Part shown: positions 26,916 to 37,069 of the stretch, piece by piece | Layout: each line of letters opens with the position of its first letter | Numbering within the stretch: the stretch's first letter is position 1 | Assembly: GCA_027310755.1 (NCBI GenBank) | Contig: DAIDAE010000003.1 | Location: forward strand, 1 to 43,746 | Source of the DNA: Candidatus Micrarchaeaceae archaeon | GTDB taxonomy: Archaea > Micrarchaeota > Micrarchaeia > Micrarchaeales > Micrarchaeaceae | Direction of reading: 5' to 3' | Length of the DNA: 43,746 nt | Notes under the pieces: model-generated | The model's input: the letters and a program-made list of their open reading frames with translations, nothing else | Told to the model about the DNA's origin: nothing | Databases searched by the model: none | Made by a program: the position numbers and the translations under genes

Positions 26916-27374
26916 TCAATTCATGCTTTTGAGGAGGTTTACGATCGCTTCCGCATGTCCTTCCGCCTGGACCTTTCTGTATATCTTGAGAATTTTACCA
27001 TCCCCACCAATTATAAAGGTGGACCTTATGGTGCCCATACCAAATACCCCCCTGTTCCCGTAGGCGCCGTACTCCCTTATGGTCTTGCTTCCCTGATCGG
27101 AGAGTATCAGCACGCTTAATCCATACTTATCCTTGAACCTGCAATGCGAATCATAATCATCGGCGCTTATGCCAAGCACCACCGCATTGAGTTTCTTTAT
27201 CTCCTCATCATGCGCTGTGAACCCCTTCGCTTCTATCGTGCATCCCGGCGTGTCATCCTTGGGATAGAAATACAATACGATTCTTTTGCCGCGAAACTCC
27301 TTTAGGGAATGGCTTTTTCCATCCACTCCTTTAAGCTCGAAATCGGGTGCGACGTCGCCCTCGTTCAATGCCAA
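26916..27374 (-). CDS. Peroxiredoxin (Bcp/PrxQ-like)
   Basis: [48 protein letters not shown]. Confidence 0.92.
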   Translation of the reverse strand: MALNEGDVAPDFELKGVDGKSHSLKEFRGKRIVLYFYPKDDTPGCTIEAKGFTAHDEEIKKLNAVVLGISADDYDSHCRFKDKYGLSVLILSDQGSKTIREYGAYGNRGVFGMGTIRSTFIIGGDGKILKIYRKVQAEGHAEAIVNLLKSMN

Positions 27375-27436
27375 TCAATCACATTGGTATTTTAATGTTA
27401 AAGAATAATATAACTTTGCTAGTCCGGTGCGTTTGC

Positions 27437-28105
27437 ATGGCTTTTGAACTCTTTAAGAAATCCAGGGTCAATGTCACTTCTATAAACTTGAAATGGAAAG
27501 GATCGGTGCACCAGCTTGGATCCATAAAGATAAAGGGCAGGACATTTGAAGTAAGGATACCTTTCCAGAACAAGCCACAGGACGACTTCAACATGGACTT
27601 CCTCAAGACGCAGAAGAAACCGCCAATCCCAATCAAGAAGATGGACGTAAAGGAACCATTCAAGCTGGTTGAAATTACTCCCAGGTTGCCGATTGAGGTA
27701 AATGAGGGCCAAAGGGTCGAATTCAAGGCGAAAATAGAAGCCCCCGATTATAACTATGAGGGGCCTTTGAACATAGACATGCTGTCAGACAGCAGCGACC
27801 TCGCCCACATAGAGATAACAAAAATTATGATTAGCTTCAATGGTAAAACGACAGACGTAACCAAAAATCCAATGATATCGGACCTTCAGAAGGGTCAGAT
27901 ATTCAGGCAAAACATTCACCTTCTCGGCGTAGTGGATTTCGAGACCACCATAAACAAGATAGAAATTGCGGCGCCGTTTTCATTTGTTAGTTCCAACCCG
28001 AAACTGCCATTCAAGGTGGACAGGAAGACTGGTTTCCTGATAGACCTTTTCGTCCAGGGCCCCCAACAGAATTACGGCGGGCCGCTGGAGATCAGGCTAA
28101 ATTAG
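27437..28105 (+). CDS. Hypothetical protein, beta-rich
   Basis: Start at MAFELFKKSRVNV; alternating hydrophobic pattern, no recognised family. Confidence 0.6.
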   Translation: MAFELFKKSRVNVTSINLKWKGSVHQLGSIKIKGRTFEVRIPFQNKPQDDFNMDFLKTQKKPPIPIKKMDVKEPFKLVEITPRLPIEVNEGQRVEFKAKIEAPDYNYEGPLNIDMLSDSSDLAHIEITKIMISFNGKTTDVTKNPMISDLQKGQIFRQNIHLLGVVDFETTINKIEIAAPFSFVSSNPKLPFKVDRKTGFLIDLFVQGPQQNYGGPLEIRLN

Positions 28106-29079
28106 TGGTTTTCCCTCTTTGCAAGCGCCAGCTGCGCAAGCATCGCCTCCAACTGTATCCTTTCATTCGCCCCCTCTACTATCCTGAAATTGCATTCCCC
28201 GAGCTCAACAGTTATCCTGAGCTTCAATTTTTCCTCAACATTCAGACCCTGGACCTCCCTGTAGCACTGCGTGAGGATGTCTTCCGCACTCATCCCGTGC
28301 CTGAGCATCAGGTTGTCGAGCTCCTCCCTCGCCGCATCAAAGCTTCCCGCAACCGCGGAGTTCAGCATTGCCACGATCTCTTTTGGCCTTGCCCTCGATG
28401 CAACTTCGTAAATTCCAGTGTCGGTTATCTTCTTGCTCTGCATCGCCGAGCTCTGCAGGGTGTTGGTCAACTTCCTAAGATCGCCGTCGCCAACATATAT
28501 TAGCGCATCAATTGCTTTCTGGTCTATATCAAGCCCCTCGCTTTCGACTATCCTTTCTATATATTTCTTCATGTCCTCCTCGTTGAGGGGCTTGAACCTG
28601 AAGACGACGCACCTGCTCTGTATCGGCTCTATTATCTTACTTGCATAATTGGCACTGAGTATGAACCTTGTCTCCTTTGAGTATTTCTCCATGGTCCTCC
28701 TTAGCGCATGCTGCGCGTCTCCGGTAAGGGAATCCGCCTCATCCAGGAATATTATCTTGGTTGTCACCTTTCCCATCGCCCTTGTCTTGGCGAACTCCTT
28801 GACCTCCCCGCGTATCACGTCTATGCCTCGCTGGTCAGATGCATTGAGCTCCTTGAATGCGCCGCTCAATTCTTCGCCATAAAGGTCGTTGGCCATGGCG
28901 ATAGCGCAGGTCGTCTTTCCTATCCCCGCGCTGCCCGCAAATATCATGTTTGGGAAATTCCCTTTCTCAACAAAAGAGCGCAACCTGTCCACAATAAGTT
29001 TTTGGCCTATGACTTGGTCTAGGTTCTTCGGTCTATACTTCTCAATCCACGGTAAATCTGGAACCTGCATGATCATCAA
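28102..29079 (-). CDS. rfcS: Replication factor C small subunit
   Basis: LPWIEKYRPKNLDQVIGQ; AGSAGIGKTTCAIAMANDLYGE; FLDEADSLTGDAQHALRRTME; SRCVVFRF. Confidence 0.96.
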   Translation of the reverse strand: MMIMQVPDLPWIEKYRPKNLDQVIGQKLIVDRLRSFVEKGNFPNMIFAGSAGIGKTTCAIAMANDLYGEELSGAFKELNASDQRGIDVIRGEVKEFAKTRAMGKVTTKIIFLDEADSLTGDAQHALRRTMEKYSKETRFILSANYASKIIEPIQSRCVVFRFKPLNEEDMKKYIERIVESEGLDIDQKAIDALIYVGDGDLRKLTNTLQSSAMQSKKITDTGIYEVASRARPKEIVAMLNSAVAGSFDAAREELDNLMLRHGMSAEDILTQCYREVQGLNVEEKLKLRITVELGECNFRIVEGANERIQLEAMLAQLALAKRENH

Positions 29080-29148
29080 AAAGAATTCAGCAAAGATATA
29101 TTGTGAAAAGTATTTATTAGCTTTTCCTTATATAGTAATGCTTATTCT

Positions 29149-29221
29149 GGGGCTGTACGCTAACCTGGTAGACTACTAGCTTTGGGAGCTAGTCGTCCGA
29201 GTTCAAATCTCGGCAGCCCCA
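29149..29221 (+). tRNA. tRNA-Pro (anticodon TGG)
   Basis: Acceptor GGGGCTG/CAGCCCC, anticodon arm CTAGC-TTTGGGA-GCTAG, T arm CCGAG-TTCAAAT-CTCGG, A73. D stem is poorly paired. Confidence 0.9.
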
Positions 29222-29224
29222 CCT

Positions 29225-30454
29225 TCATGGAGCCACAACAATATTTTTTTTGTAATACTTTGCTATTAGCGCCTCCAGCGCCGCTTTCTCATTTTTTCCA
29301 GAATCCTCAAGCCTTTTTATTGTATCTTCAATGTCTGTCATCTTTTTTACCCTGTTTTCCACCTCCCATGCCTTCTCTTTTGTTTTTCCTATCTCCCTTT
29401 CAAAGAACTTTATTTCCCCATCCAACACCTTTGCCTCCCTGTCAAGCAATTCCAGGCGCGACAGGTCCTCATAGATTTTTGCATCCTTTATCCTGGATAT
29501 CAATGAAAGCGTCTCCCCTGGCTTCTTCAGGTCTATCCTGCCCTTCTCGATTCCCTCTTTGAGCTCTTCCACCATTCTGCTAAACTCTCCAAAACCCTCC
29601 TCTGAAGCCAGGGACCGCACCGGATTTTCAACCATGTCAAAAAGCTTCATCTTCTTCATGGACGAGTGATCATAAACCCTCGCTGCCTTTTCAAGCGGCA
29701 GCACAAGAGACGCTATCTTGGATGATATTTTGTCCATATCACCATCTATCTTTTCAAGTTCTGCCTTTTTGCCTGTCATCTTCGCCTCAAATTCTGTTAC
29801 GCCATTTTTCCAGCCAGCATCATCCGTTGCCCCCGTCCGGAACTCCTTCAGCCGGTCTTTGAGCGCATCAATTTCTTCGCGCGTGGCTCCCAATTTCGCC
29901 GATGCCGCCATTACGTCGTTGTACTCACCGAATTCTGCGGAAACCTTTTCCAATTCCGCCCTCATGTTCGCCGCCAGCCCCTCCAGCTCTGCCTGCAGGT
30001 ATTTGAAATGATTGATATATCTCGAATATGAATGTATGACATCCCTGTTCCTACCGTTTATACCCAGCATTTCATTGATCGCGGAATCGAATGAGGCGAG
30101 CTCTGCGCTATATCTTGAGTATGAAACCTGCCCGTCTGGCTTGTCTATGGTGTCAAAAACACCTCTCAGGGCGGCCACGTATGTGCTCTTCTGGCTTTTT
30201 ATGAAATTTGGGTTTAACCATCTTTTGAACTCCAAATCAGGCTCATCCGAGACTTTCTCGAACTCGTTGCACGCCGTCACGAACTCCTTTCTTGCGTTAT
30301 CCATCCTCCTTGATATTTTAGACGCCTTCGCGGTAAACTTTTCAATCTTCCTGTCAAAAAGCGCCCCGACCTCCTTGTCAAGAATATCCATGCTTATTTC
30401 CTGGCCCCTATCATTTCCGAAAAACATTAGAATAACCCGTATATGGTATTTCAA
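29225..30454 (-). CDS. Coiled-coil protein, unknown
   Basis: Extended Glu/Lys/Leu heptad-like sequence; likely start MDILDKEV about 30394. Confidence 0.65.
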   Translation of the reverse strand: MKYHIRVILMFFGNDRGQEISMDILDKEVGALFDRKIEKFTAKASKISRRMDNARKEFVTACNEFEKVSDEPDLEFKRWLNPNFIKSQKSTYVAALRGVFDTIDKPDGQVSYSRYSAELASFDSAINEMLGINGRNRDVIHSYSRYINHFKYLQAELEGLAANMRAELEKVSAEFGEYNDVMAASAKLGATREEIDALKDRLKEFRTGATDDAGWKNGVTEFEAKMTGKKAELEKIDGDMDKISSKIASLVLPLEKAARVYDHSSMKKMKLFDMVENPVRSLASEEGFGEFSRMVEELKEGIEKGRIDLKKPGETLSLISRIKDAKIYEDLSRLELLDREAKVLDGEIKFFEREIGKTKEKAWEVENRVKKMTDIEDTIKRLEDSGKNEKAALEALIAKYYKKNIVVAP

Positions 30455-30561
30455 TCCAACAAATTTATTTGTTGCGGCAATGTCCGCTCCCTGCGCGAGC
30501 CTGCCTTGCCAGTTATATAGAGCCCTTTTATAGCTACCTCCCTATAATTATGCGATGGTAA

Positions 30562-30852
30562 ATGTTAGATGCATTTTCGCTTGTGGTCGGCGTGCTCCTC
30601 GGCTCCACCATAGACTTTATTCTTACGCTATGGATTGAATGGAAAGGCACCCAGTGGAGCAAAAAGGAATTCATAAAGCTGGAGCAGAAGATGAGCGAGC
30701 TTGAGAGGATTGAGGGAGCAAGGCTGGAACAGAAAATCGAGGCCCTGGACAAAAAGGAGTTTGAGAGGCTTGTCCAGAAACTGGACGCCCTCGAAAAGAG
30801 GCTGGAGGACATAATCCATCGCAGCGCAAAAAGACGTCGCGGCACAAATTAA
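30562..30852 (+). CDS. Small membrane-anchored coiled-coil protein
   Basis: N-terminal TM (MLDAFSLVVGVLLGSTIDFILTLW), then a charged helix. Confidence 0.6.
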   Translation: MLDAFSLVVGVLLGSTIDFILTLWIEWKGTQWSKKEFIKLEQKMSELERIEGARLEQKIEALDKKEFERLVQKLDALEKRLEDIIHRSAKRRRGTN

Positions 30853-30893
30853 TCAAACATCATATTTTAGGCGATGGTTTTGCAGGTATTGCT

Positions 30894-31331
30894 TTAGAAT
30901 ATCCTTATCCTAAATTGTGTGGGAAGCAGCTTTACCACCATACTCTCCCCGTCTTTGTAGCTGTCAATAATAAATCCGTAGGGGTCCTGTTTCCTCTGGA
31001 GTGCACTTTCGATTTTGGACCTCAGGCCCCGCAGCGTCTTCGCGTCGAGGAATTCTCCCAGCTCCATCACCTCCATCAATCTTCCCTCTTTGTCATACAC
31101 ATGGAAGACCACTATCTTGTCCAATGAATCGCTGTAGTCTACGATCGATACCCCGTTTTCGAGCTCCGTCCCTTCCAATATTATCATCTGGAATGTTCCG
31201 GCATTGTATCTGAAGGATGCGTTCACCTCTTTTAGCACGCTCGCCTCCGACAGGCTCGTGCCTCCCCTTCCGTCGAATACAATCGAGTAAACGTCCACAT
31301 CCACCATTGATAGCTTTTCCTCGATCGGCAT
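30894..31331 (-). CDS. Hypothetical protein
   Basis: 145-aa ORF, coding-like composition. Confidence 0.55.
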   Translation of the reverse strand: MPIEEKLSMVDVDVYSIVFDGRGGTSLSEASVLKEVNASFRYNAGTFQMIILEGTELENGVSIVDYSDSLDKIVVFHVYDKEGRLMEVMELGEFLDAKTLRGLRSKIESALQRKQDPYGFIIDSYKDGESMVVKLLPTQFRIRIF

Positions 31332-31404
31332 ATCCTATTCACCTCTAGCTAAGTTTTTATTTATTTGCATACAAGTTAACACATGGCAACTATCTATATG
31401 GATA

Positions 31405-32184
31405 GTGAAAAGGGTTTTCATGTTTAGCTTACTGATGGTTCTATTGCAGGTAGCCAATCCGGCCCAGGTATACGTCACCGCTGGGTCTGTATATACAGAG
31501 AACACTATTACAGTGCTCATTGAAATATTTACCATCCTCGCTATATCAATGCAGATAGCCAGAGGCTACTTCCTAAGGATACTCAGAAAATTCACCCTGA
31601 GGCTTGCCGCCGATATCTGGTGGCTACTGTTCATTCTGTTGAGGGACGCCAGCATATTCATAGTCCTGTTCCTGGGGTTTTCGCTCTTCTGGCCAGGCAC
31701 ATACCTTGATTATCCGATCGCGGTGCCATGGCAGCTTCTCGCAATAGACTTCTACGCCTTTGCCCTGGTCTTGCTGCTCGTGAAGGACACTGACGAGGAT
31801 CCCAAGTACAACAAGTTGCTCACCATATTCATTCTCATAGGTACCTTCCTGTATCTGATAGGCACGGTGTTCGTGACAGAGAGCGCCCTTGCCCTCTCAA
31901 CCCCTCCCCCAACCGTGTCAAACTCGCTGGGCAACATATGGGGTCTTTTCTATAATGTATTCGATTCACAGCAGAATCCTGCGCTCGCAATATATTCATT
32001 CTATGTCTGCTTTGCGCTTTTGTTAGGCGCCGGTGCTATAGCGATAAACTCGTCCTTCAGGAGCGGAGCCAATCTGGCCAAGCAGGATATACAGACAAGC
32101 CCCAAGCCAACCATAAAGATGCCGTCACCACCGCCGGTCGCCCCGGGTACAAAGCAGCAGCAAGGCGATGACGATGCCGTATAA
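31405..32184 (+). CDS. Polytopic membrane protein, unknown
   Basis: Several TM segments and a Pro-rich cytosolic tail; possible start ATG 31420. Confidence 0.6.
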   Translation: MKRVFMFSLLMVLLQVANPAQVYVTAGSVYTENTITVLIEIFTILAISMQIARGYFLRILRKFTLRLAADIWWLLFILLRDASIFIVLFLGFSLFWPGTYLDYPIAVPWQLLAIDFYAFALVLLLVKDTDEDPKYNKLLTIFILIGTFLYLIGTVFVTESALALSTPPPTVSNSLGNIWGLFYNVFDSQQNPALAIYSFYVCFALLLGAGAIAINSSFRSGANLAKQDIQTSPKPTIKMPSPPPVAPGTKQQQGDDDAV

Positions 32185-32617
32185 GTTTACATTCGACAAG
32201 GGGGTTTGCATACAGTGCGGGATGTGCGGGGATGTCTGCCCGGTGAATACCCTTGATTTTACCAGGCCCGCCCATAAGAATATCGAAGACGACAGATACA
32301 ATGCGGATGATGCGGTCGGGGACATGACAGAATACCCAATACAGGTGAACAGGTGCATCGGATGCATGATATGCCAAGAGGAATGTCCAGTTTCATGCAT
32401 AACAATCCTTAGCTCTGATAAAGAGCCGAATTACGCGCAGATTCAGGGCCCGATGCGCACGGAAGAGCCAACGAAAGACACATTTGAATTATCTAAATAC
32501 ACAAAATTGAGACCCACAAGGGCGAAAGTGCGGGATCCCTGGGGCCACGAATACGTATACATACCAAAAAGGAGGAAATCACAGACGGAAACTGTGGATG
32601 AAAGCGACATGAGGTAA
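32174..32617 (+). CDS. 2[4Fe-4S] ferredoxin-like protein
   Basis: CIQCGMCGDVCPVNTLDF and CIGCMICQEECPVSCITI. Confidence 0.9.
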   Translation: MPYKFTFDKGVCIQCGMCGDVCPVNTLDFTRPAHKNIEDDRYNADDAVGDMTEYPIQVNRCIGCMICQEECPVSCITILSSDKEPNYAQIQGPMRTEEPTKDTFELSKYTKLRPTRAKVRDPWGHEYVYIPKRRKSQTETVDESDMR

Positions 32618-32710
32618 CGCGCCACTAGCTTGCGATTCCCGTCCACCATTTTGCGCGCATATAAAAATATAAATAGGCAGTCATACATCCATTAATCGAG
32701 CCCCAATCTT

Positions 32711-34006
32711 GTGGTACTGATGAAAAGAAATGCGATGAAGCTCGGTGGACGATCTATAGAAAAAGCGGCGCTGTCCGAATTCAGCAAGCACAAAGGGGTG
32801 ATCCAGATTGTGGGCAAGGTCAGGGTCAAGACCCTGGGCGATCTTGCCACCTACTACACTCCGGGAGTATCGTATCCGCCACTCAGGATAAGGGAGGACA
32901 AGGCGCTAACGTATGAGTACACCGGAAAGGGAAACAGGATAGGCATCCTGTCGGACGGGTCCAGGATACTGGGGCTGGGGAACATAGGCCCGGATGCCGG
33001 ACTGCCGGTCATGGAGGGCAAATCGTTGCTCTTCAAGAAATTCGGCGACATAGACGCGCTGCCGCTTCCAATAAATGCCCACGGCGTTGACGAGATGGTC
33101 TCGTTTGCAAAGGCCATCGAGCCGGTTATAGGCGGCATAAACATAGAGGATGTGTCAAGCCCGAACTGCTTTACGCTTTATGACAGATTGCAGAAAGAGC
33201 TCGGCATCCCAGTATTTCATGATGACAGGCACGGGACCGGAGTCGTTGCAGACGCGGCACTGAGAAATGCGATGAAGCTGGTGAAAAAAGACGTGAGGAA
33301 AGCGAAAATAGTGATTAATGGGCTGGGCTCCGCCGGCATCGGTGTGGCGGAGATAATACTTGCCGCCGGATCAAGGAACCTCGTGATGTGCGATACACGG
33401 GGCATACTATATAAGGGAAGGAGGGACAACATGAACGGGCTGAAACAGAGGATCGCAGAACATACCAATCACAATGGAATGAAGGGGCAGCTCCAGGACG
33501 CGGTGAAGGATGCTGACGTGCTGATAGGGCTTTCGGTTCCCGGCGCTTTCAAATCAAGTTTCATAAAGGCGATGGCGGACAAGCCGATCGTTTTTGCGCT
33601 GTGCAATCCGTATCCGGAGATGAGATATGATGAGGCCAGGAAGGCCGGCGCATACATAGCAGCCACCGGCGAGAGCGGTGTTCCAAACCAGGTGAACAAC
33701 ATGCTAGCCTTTCCCGGGATATTCAGGGGCATTCTTGATGTGCGGGCAAGGAAAATAAATCCCACCATGCTTCTTGAGGCGAGCAGGGCCCTTGCGCACA
33801 GCGTAAAAAGGCGTGCGAGGGAGCATATAATCCCCAATTTCGTGGATGACGACATAATATCGATCACCGCCGACATAGCCGCCGCCGTTGCCGGCGCAGC
33901 GATAAAAACCGGGGTTGCAAGAAGAAAAATGGACCCGGACAGGGTCAGGAGGGATACGAAGGAAAGGCTTGAGCGCTATTCAAGGTTGGAGAAAGCGGCA
34001 ACGTGA
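32711..34006 (+). CDS. Malic enzyme (malate dehydrogenase, oxaloacetate-decarboxylating)
   Basis: YTPGVSYPPLRIREDK; ILGLGNIGPDAGLPVMEGKSLLFKKFGDIDALP; FHDDRHGTGVV; INGLGSAGIGVAEIIL. Confidence 0.94.
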   Translation: MVLMKRNAMKLGGRSIEKAALSEFSKHKGVIQIVGKVRVKTLGDLATYYTPGVSYPPLRIREDKALTYEYTGKGNRIGILSDGSRILGLGNIGPDAGLPVMEGKSLLFKKFGDIDALPLPINAHGVDEMVSFAKAIEPVIGGINIEDVSSPNCFTLYDRLQKELGIPVFHDDRHGTGVVADAALRNAMKLVKKDVRKAKIVINGLGSAGIGVAEIILAAGSRNLVMCDTRGILYKGRRDNMNGLKQRIAEHTNHNGMKGQLQDAVKDADVLIGLSVPGAFKSSFIKAMADKPIVFALCNPYPEMRYDEARKAGAYIAATGESGVPNQVNNMLAFPGIFRGILDVRARKINPTMLLEASRALAHSVKRRAREHIIPNFVDDDIISITADIAAAVAGAAIKTGVARRKMDPDRVRRDTKERLERYSRLEKAAT

Positions 34007-34485
34007 TGCCGCAGTGCAAGCGCCCTTTTTACCATTCTTATCATTTCGTTCTTTTTAACGAACTCGTTTGTGAAGCGCTCCCCCTCCTTCAGCTCGTTGA
34101 AGCTCGCCCACCGGTAATCCGCATTCTCCATGTCAAGCCTCACCGTTCTGGTTCTTGAGATGAACACGAAGACCATGTTGTTCCATCTATCGCTAGGTTT
34201 TTTTACATTGATGAGCGTCATCATCTTCGGCCTGCTGGCCAGCCTAAGATCGGATCCATCTATTCCGGTTTCCTCTCTGACTTCCCTGTATGCCGTCTCC
34301 AGGTACGTTTCCCCCTCTTCTCTCCTGCCTCCCACGAAGGTCCATATTCCGGGATTGATTATGAACGGCACATTCCTCCTCTTCAAGAGCAGTACCCTCC
34401 CCCCGTTTACGATTATGGCTTTGGCCCCGTCCCGCTTCCTGTTTTCCCAAAGCTTTTGCCCGCCATCTACCGGAATTTTCATCAA
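33976..34485 (-). CDS. NUDIX hydrolase
   Basis: Nudix box GGRREEGETYLETAYREVREETGIDG. Confidence 0.93.
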   Translation of the reverse strand: MMKIPVDGGQKLWENRKRDGAKAIIVNGGRVLLLKRRNVPFIINPGIWTFVGGRREEGETYLETAYREVREETGIDGSDLRLASRPKMMTLINVKKPSDRWNNMVFVFISRTRTVRLDMENADYRWASFNELKEGERFTNEFVKKNEMIRMVKRALALRHHVAAFSNLE

Positions 34486-34532
34486 GTCATTATAACAAAG
34501 CCTTATTAAATATTAAATGTCATTTTTCAAGC

Positions 34533-36275
34533 ATGGAGGTACTTGAGTATGACATAGTCATACTTGGAAGCGGGCTGGCGGGCATGCGCGCCGCGCTTCA
34601 GGCCGCAAAAGCATCCAACGACCAGCTTAGAATAGCCCTCGTTTCGAAACTGCACGCGATGAGGAGCCACTCCGTGTCTGCGGAGGGAGGGATTTCCGGG
34701 GTGCTCTATTCCGGCCAGCACGGAGACAGCGTAGACCTCCACGGATATGACACGGCCAAGGGCTCTGATTTTCTCGGGGACCAGGATGCGATCGAGCTTC
34801 TGGTGAACCACGCGCCAAGCGAAATAAAACTCTTTGACCATCTCGGAGTGCCGTGGAACAGGGACAAGAGCGACAAAATAACACTCAGGGCCTTTGGCGG
34901 GATGAGCGTGCCCAGGACCGCATTCGCCGGCGATAAGACCGGCTTTTTCATGCTGAGCGCCCTCTACGACAGCCTGCTCAGCTTCAGCAACATAAAGATA
35001 TTCCACGAGCACATAGCGACAAAATTGATAATTGAGAAGAAACAGTTCAGGGGGCTCGTTGCGATGGACATGGCAACCGGCGAAATGAAAGCCTTCGTCT
35101 CAAACGCAGGAATAATCGCAACCGGCGGCTTCGGGAGATCATACGGATTCACAACCACGTCATACTCAAGCACCGGGGACGGCCATGCGCTCGCGTATGA
35201 GGCCGGGCTCCCCCTAAAGGACATGGAGTTCATCCAGTTCCATCCGACGGCGCTCATACCGAGCGGGATACTTATAACCGAAGCCGCCAGGGGAGAGGGG
35301 GCATACCTCCTCAATTCGGACGGCAAGAGGTTCATGGAAAACTATGCAAAGAGCAAGATGGAGCTCGCACCCAGGGATATAGTGTCACGGTCTATCATAA
35401 CGGAGATTGAGGCGGGGAGGGGCATCAAGGACGAACGGTTCGGCGACACGGAATTCGTGTATCTGGACATGAGGCACCTTGGCGAGGCCAAGATCAATGA
35501 AAGGCTTCCAAACATAAAGGAGATAGCGATAAAGATGATCGGCATAGATCCGTCGGACGCCCCGCTTCCCGTGAAGCCGGCGTGCCATTTTACCATGGGC
35601 GGCATCCATACCAATATAGACGGCAATGTGATCTCCGGCCCGAAAGGCGTGATAGTCGGATTATGGGCTGCCGGTGAATGCGGTTGCGTGAGCGTACATG
35701 GCGCGAACAGGCTCGGGAGCAATTCGCTAAGCGAATGTGTCATATGGGGCAAGATCACGGGGAACGCCGCCGCCAGGCTTGCGTCCAAGGGGAGGCCCGT
35801 TAGCGACGAGGTGATAAAAAACACGCTCGCCGCGGAGGAGAAAAGGATCATCTCCATGATCGAAAGCGACGGGAAGGAGAACCCCTACGACATAAGGAGG
35901 GATCTTTGGCGCACTATGGACGCAAAGGTCGGGGTTTACAGGGATGCGAAGGCATTGACGGAAGCGGTCCACGAGATAGGGGCGCTGCAAAAGCGATTCG
36001 CGCACATAGGGCTTGGGGACAAAGGCAGGGTCTATAACACCAATCTCAAGGACACCCTGGAGATCTGGAACATGCTGTTGCTCTCGCGGGCGGTTGCCGA
36101 ATGCGCACTCAACCGCAGGGAGTCAAGGGGGGCGCATTCGAGGAAAGAGTACCCGAAGCGCGATGACAAGAACTGGCTGAAGCACACAATAGTGACGCTG
36201 GGCGATGACAAAAATAAAATAACCTACGGTAAGGTTAAGATCACGAAATGGCAGCCGGAAGAAAGGAAATACTAG
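34533..36275 (+). CDS. sdhA: Succinate dehydrogenase/fumarate reductase flavoprotein subunit
   Basis: YDIVILGSGLAGMRAALQA; SHSVSAEGGISG; FHPTALIPSGILITEAARGEGAYLLN; HFTMGGIHTNIDG. Confidence 0.95.
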   Translation: MEVLEYDIVILGSGLAGMRAALQAAKASNDQLRIALVSKLHAMRSHSVSAEGGISGVLYSGQHGDSVDLHGYDTAKGSDFLGDQDAIELLVNHAPSEIKLFDHLGVPWNRDKSDKITLRAFGGMSVPRTAFAGDKTGFFMLSALYDSLLSFSNIKIFHEHIATKLIIEKKQFRGLVAMDMATGEMKAFVSNAGIIATGGFGRSYGFTTTSYSSTGDGHALAYEAGLPLKDMEFIQFHPTALIPSGILITEAARGEGAYLLNSDGKRFMENYAKSKMELAPRDIVSRSIITEIEAGRGIKDERFGDTEFVYLDMRHLGEAKINERLPNIKEIAIKMIGIDPSDAPLPVKPACHFTMGGIHTNIDGNVISGPKGVIVGLWAAGECGCVSVHGANRLGSNSLSECVIWGKITGNAAARLASKGRPVSDEVIKNTLAAEEKRIISMIESDGKENPYDIRRDLWRTMDAKVGVYRDAKALTEAVHEIGALQKRFAHIGLGDKGRVYNTNLKDTLEIWNMLLLSRAVAECALNRRESRGAHSRKEYPKRDDKNWLKHTIVTLGDDKNKITYGKVKITKWQPEERKY

Positions 36276-36282
36276 TTATCCG

Positions 36283-36588
36283 TTATTTCGAATACTGTCT
36301 AGCATATGTTCCAATCACTGGCATTTCAACGTCCTTGCCCTCATACGCCTGATAGCCTATGTATAGTCCGTAGAGCCAACCGAGCAATTCGATTATCCAG
36401 CCCACGATGGGAATCCATCCTATGATAAAGAGCACCACACCAAGGAATATTGCCTGTAGTGCGTGGAACTTCGCCCTTTTATCATTCTGGCCCACGGTAA
36501 TGAACACTATCAATCCGCTTAGCCATGTCAATAGGTAGGCGAATATGTAGGCCAGACCGTTACCCCTCCTGTTTTGTTTCATTTCCAT
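36283..36588 (-). CDS. Small membrane protein (DUF4870/Tic20-like)
   Basis: TM pairs, FHALQAIFLGV and IPIVGWIIELLGWLYGLYIGYQAYEGKDVEMPVIG. Start at MEMKQN. Confidence 0.7.
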   Translation of the reverse strand: MEMKQNRRGNGLAYIFAYLLTWLSGLIVFITVGQNDKRAKFHALQAIFLGVVLFIIGWIPIVGWIIELLGWLYGLYIGYQAYEGKDVEMPVIGTYARQYSK

Positions 36589-36655
36589 AGTAACACCATG
36601 ATGGTTAGTAATGGGTAGCAAGCCTTAAAACCCTTGCCAGATATGTTTGTTTCAT

Positions 36656-37069
36656 ATGGAAAAGAAGACCTACGACATGCGGGGCAAACAGGCAAATATA
36701 GCAAGACTGTGGCGTTTCGACAAGGAAGGGTTCGTCCACATGGTCGCATACAGGGCCCTGATATTCTATTCAATACCATACGGAATCCTTCTCATCGCAT
36801 CGCTCTTTTACTCCAACCTGGCGCCGTACACCGGCCTGCTGACCGCAATATTCTGGATATTGATAACGCCGCAGCTATACGAGACAGCCAAGGCATTTTC
36901 TTTGATATCTTCAAAAGGGCTGGCTTTCGGGCACCTGAGCGAAGGATACGTTTATCTCTCAAAATCAAAGTATTCGCGGACCGGGACCCTCTATAAACCG
37001 ATACCATACATAGCCATGATCCTTTGGCTAGCCGGCTTTGTGGCATTGCTGCTCTGGTGGAGAATATGA
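36656..37069 (+). CDS. Putative SDH membrane anchor subunit (SdhC-like by position)
   Basis: About three TMs; ATGA overlap with the next gene; between sdhA and sdhB. Confidence 0.5.
   Translation: MEKKTYDMRGKQANIARLWRFDKEGFVHMVAYRALIFYSIPYGILLIASLFYSNLAPYTGLLTAIFWILITPQLYETAKAFSLISSKGLAFGHLSEGYVYLSKSKYSRTGTLYKPIPYIAMILWLAGFVALLLWWRI

Noticed and set aside
33976-34006. Convergent overlap of malic enzyme and NUDIX genes as something special
   Set aside because: Short convergent overlaps recur in this compact window (also trxB/dinB, 9 bp).
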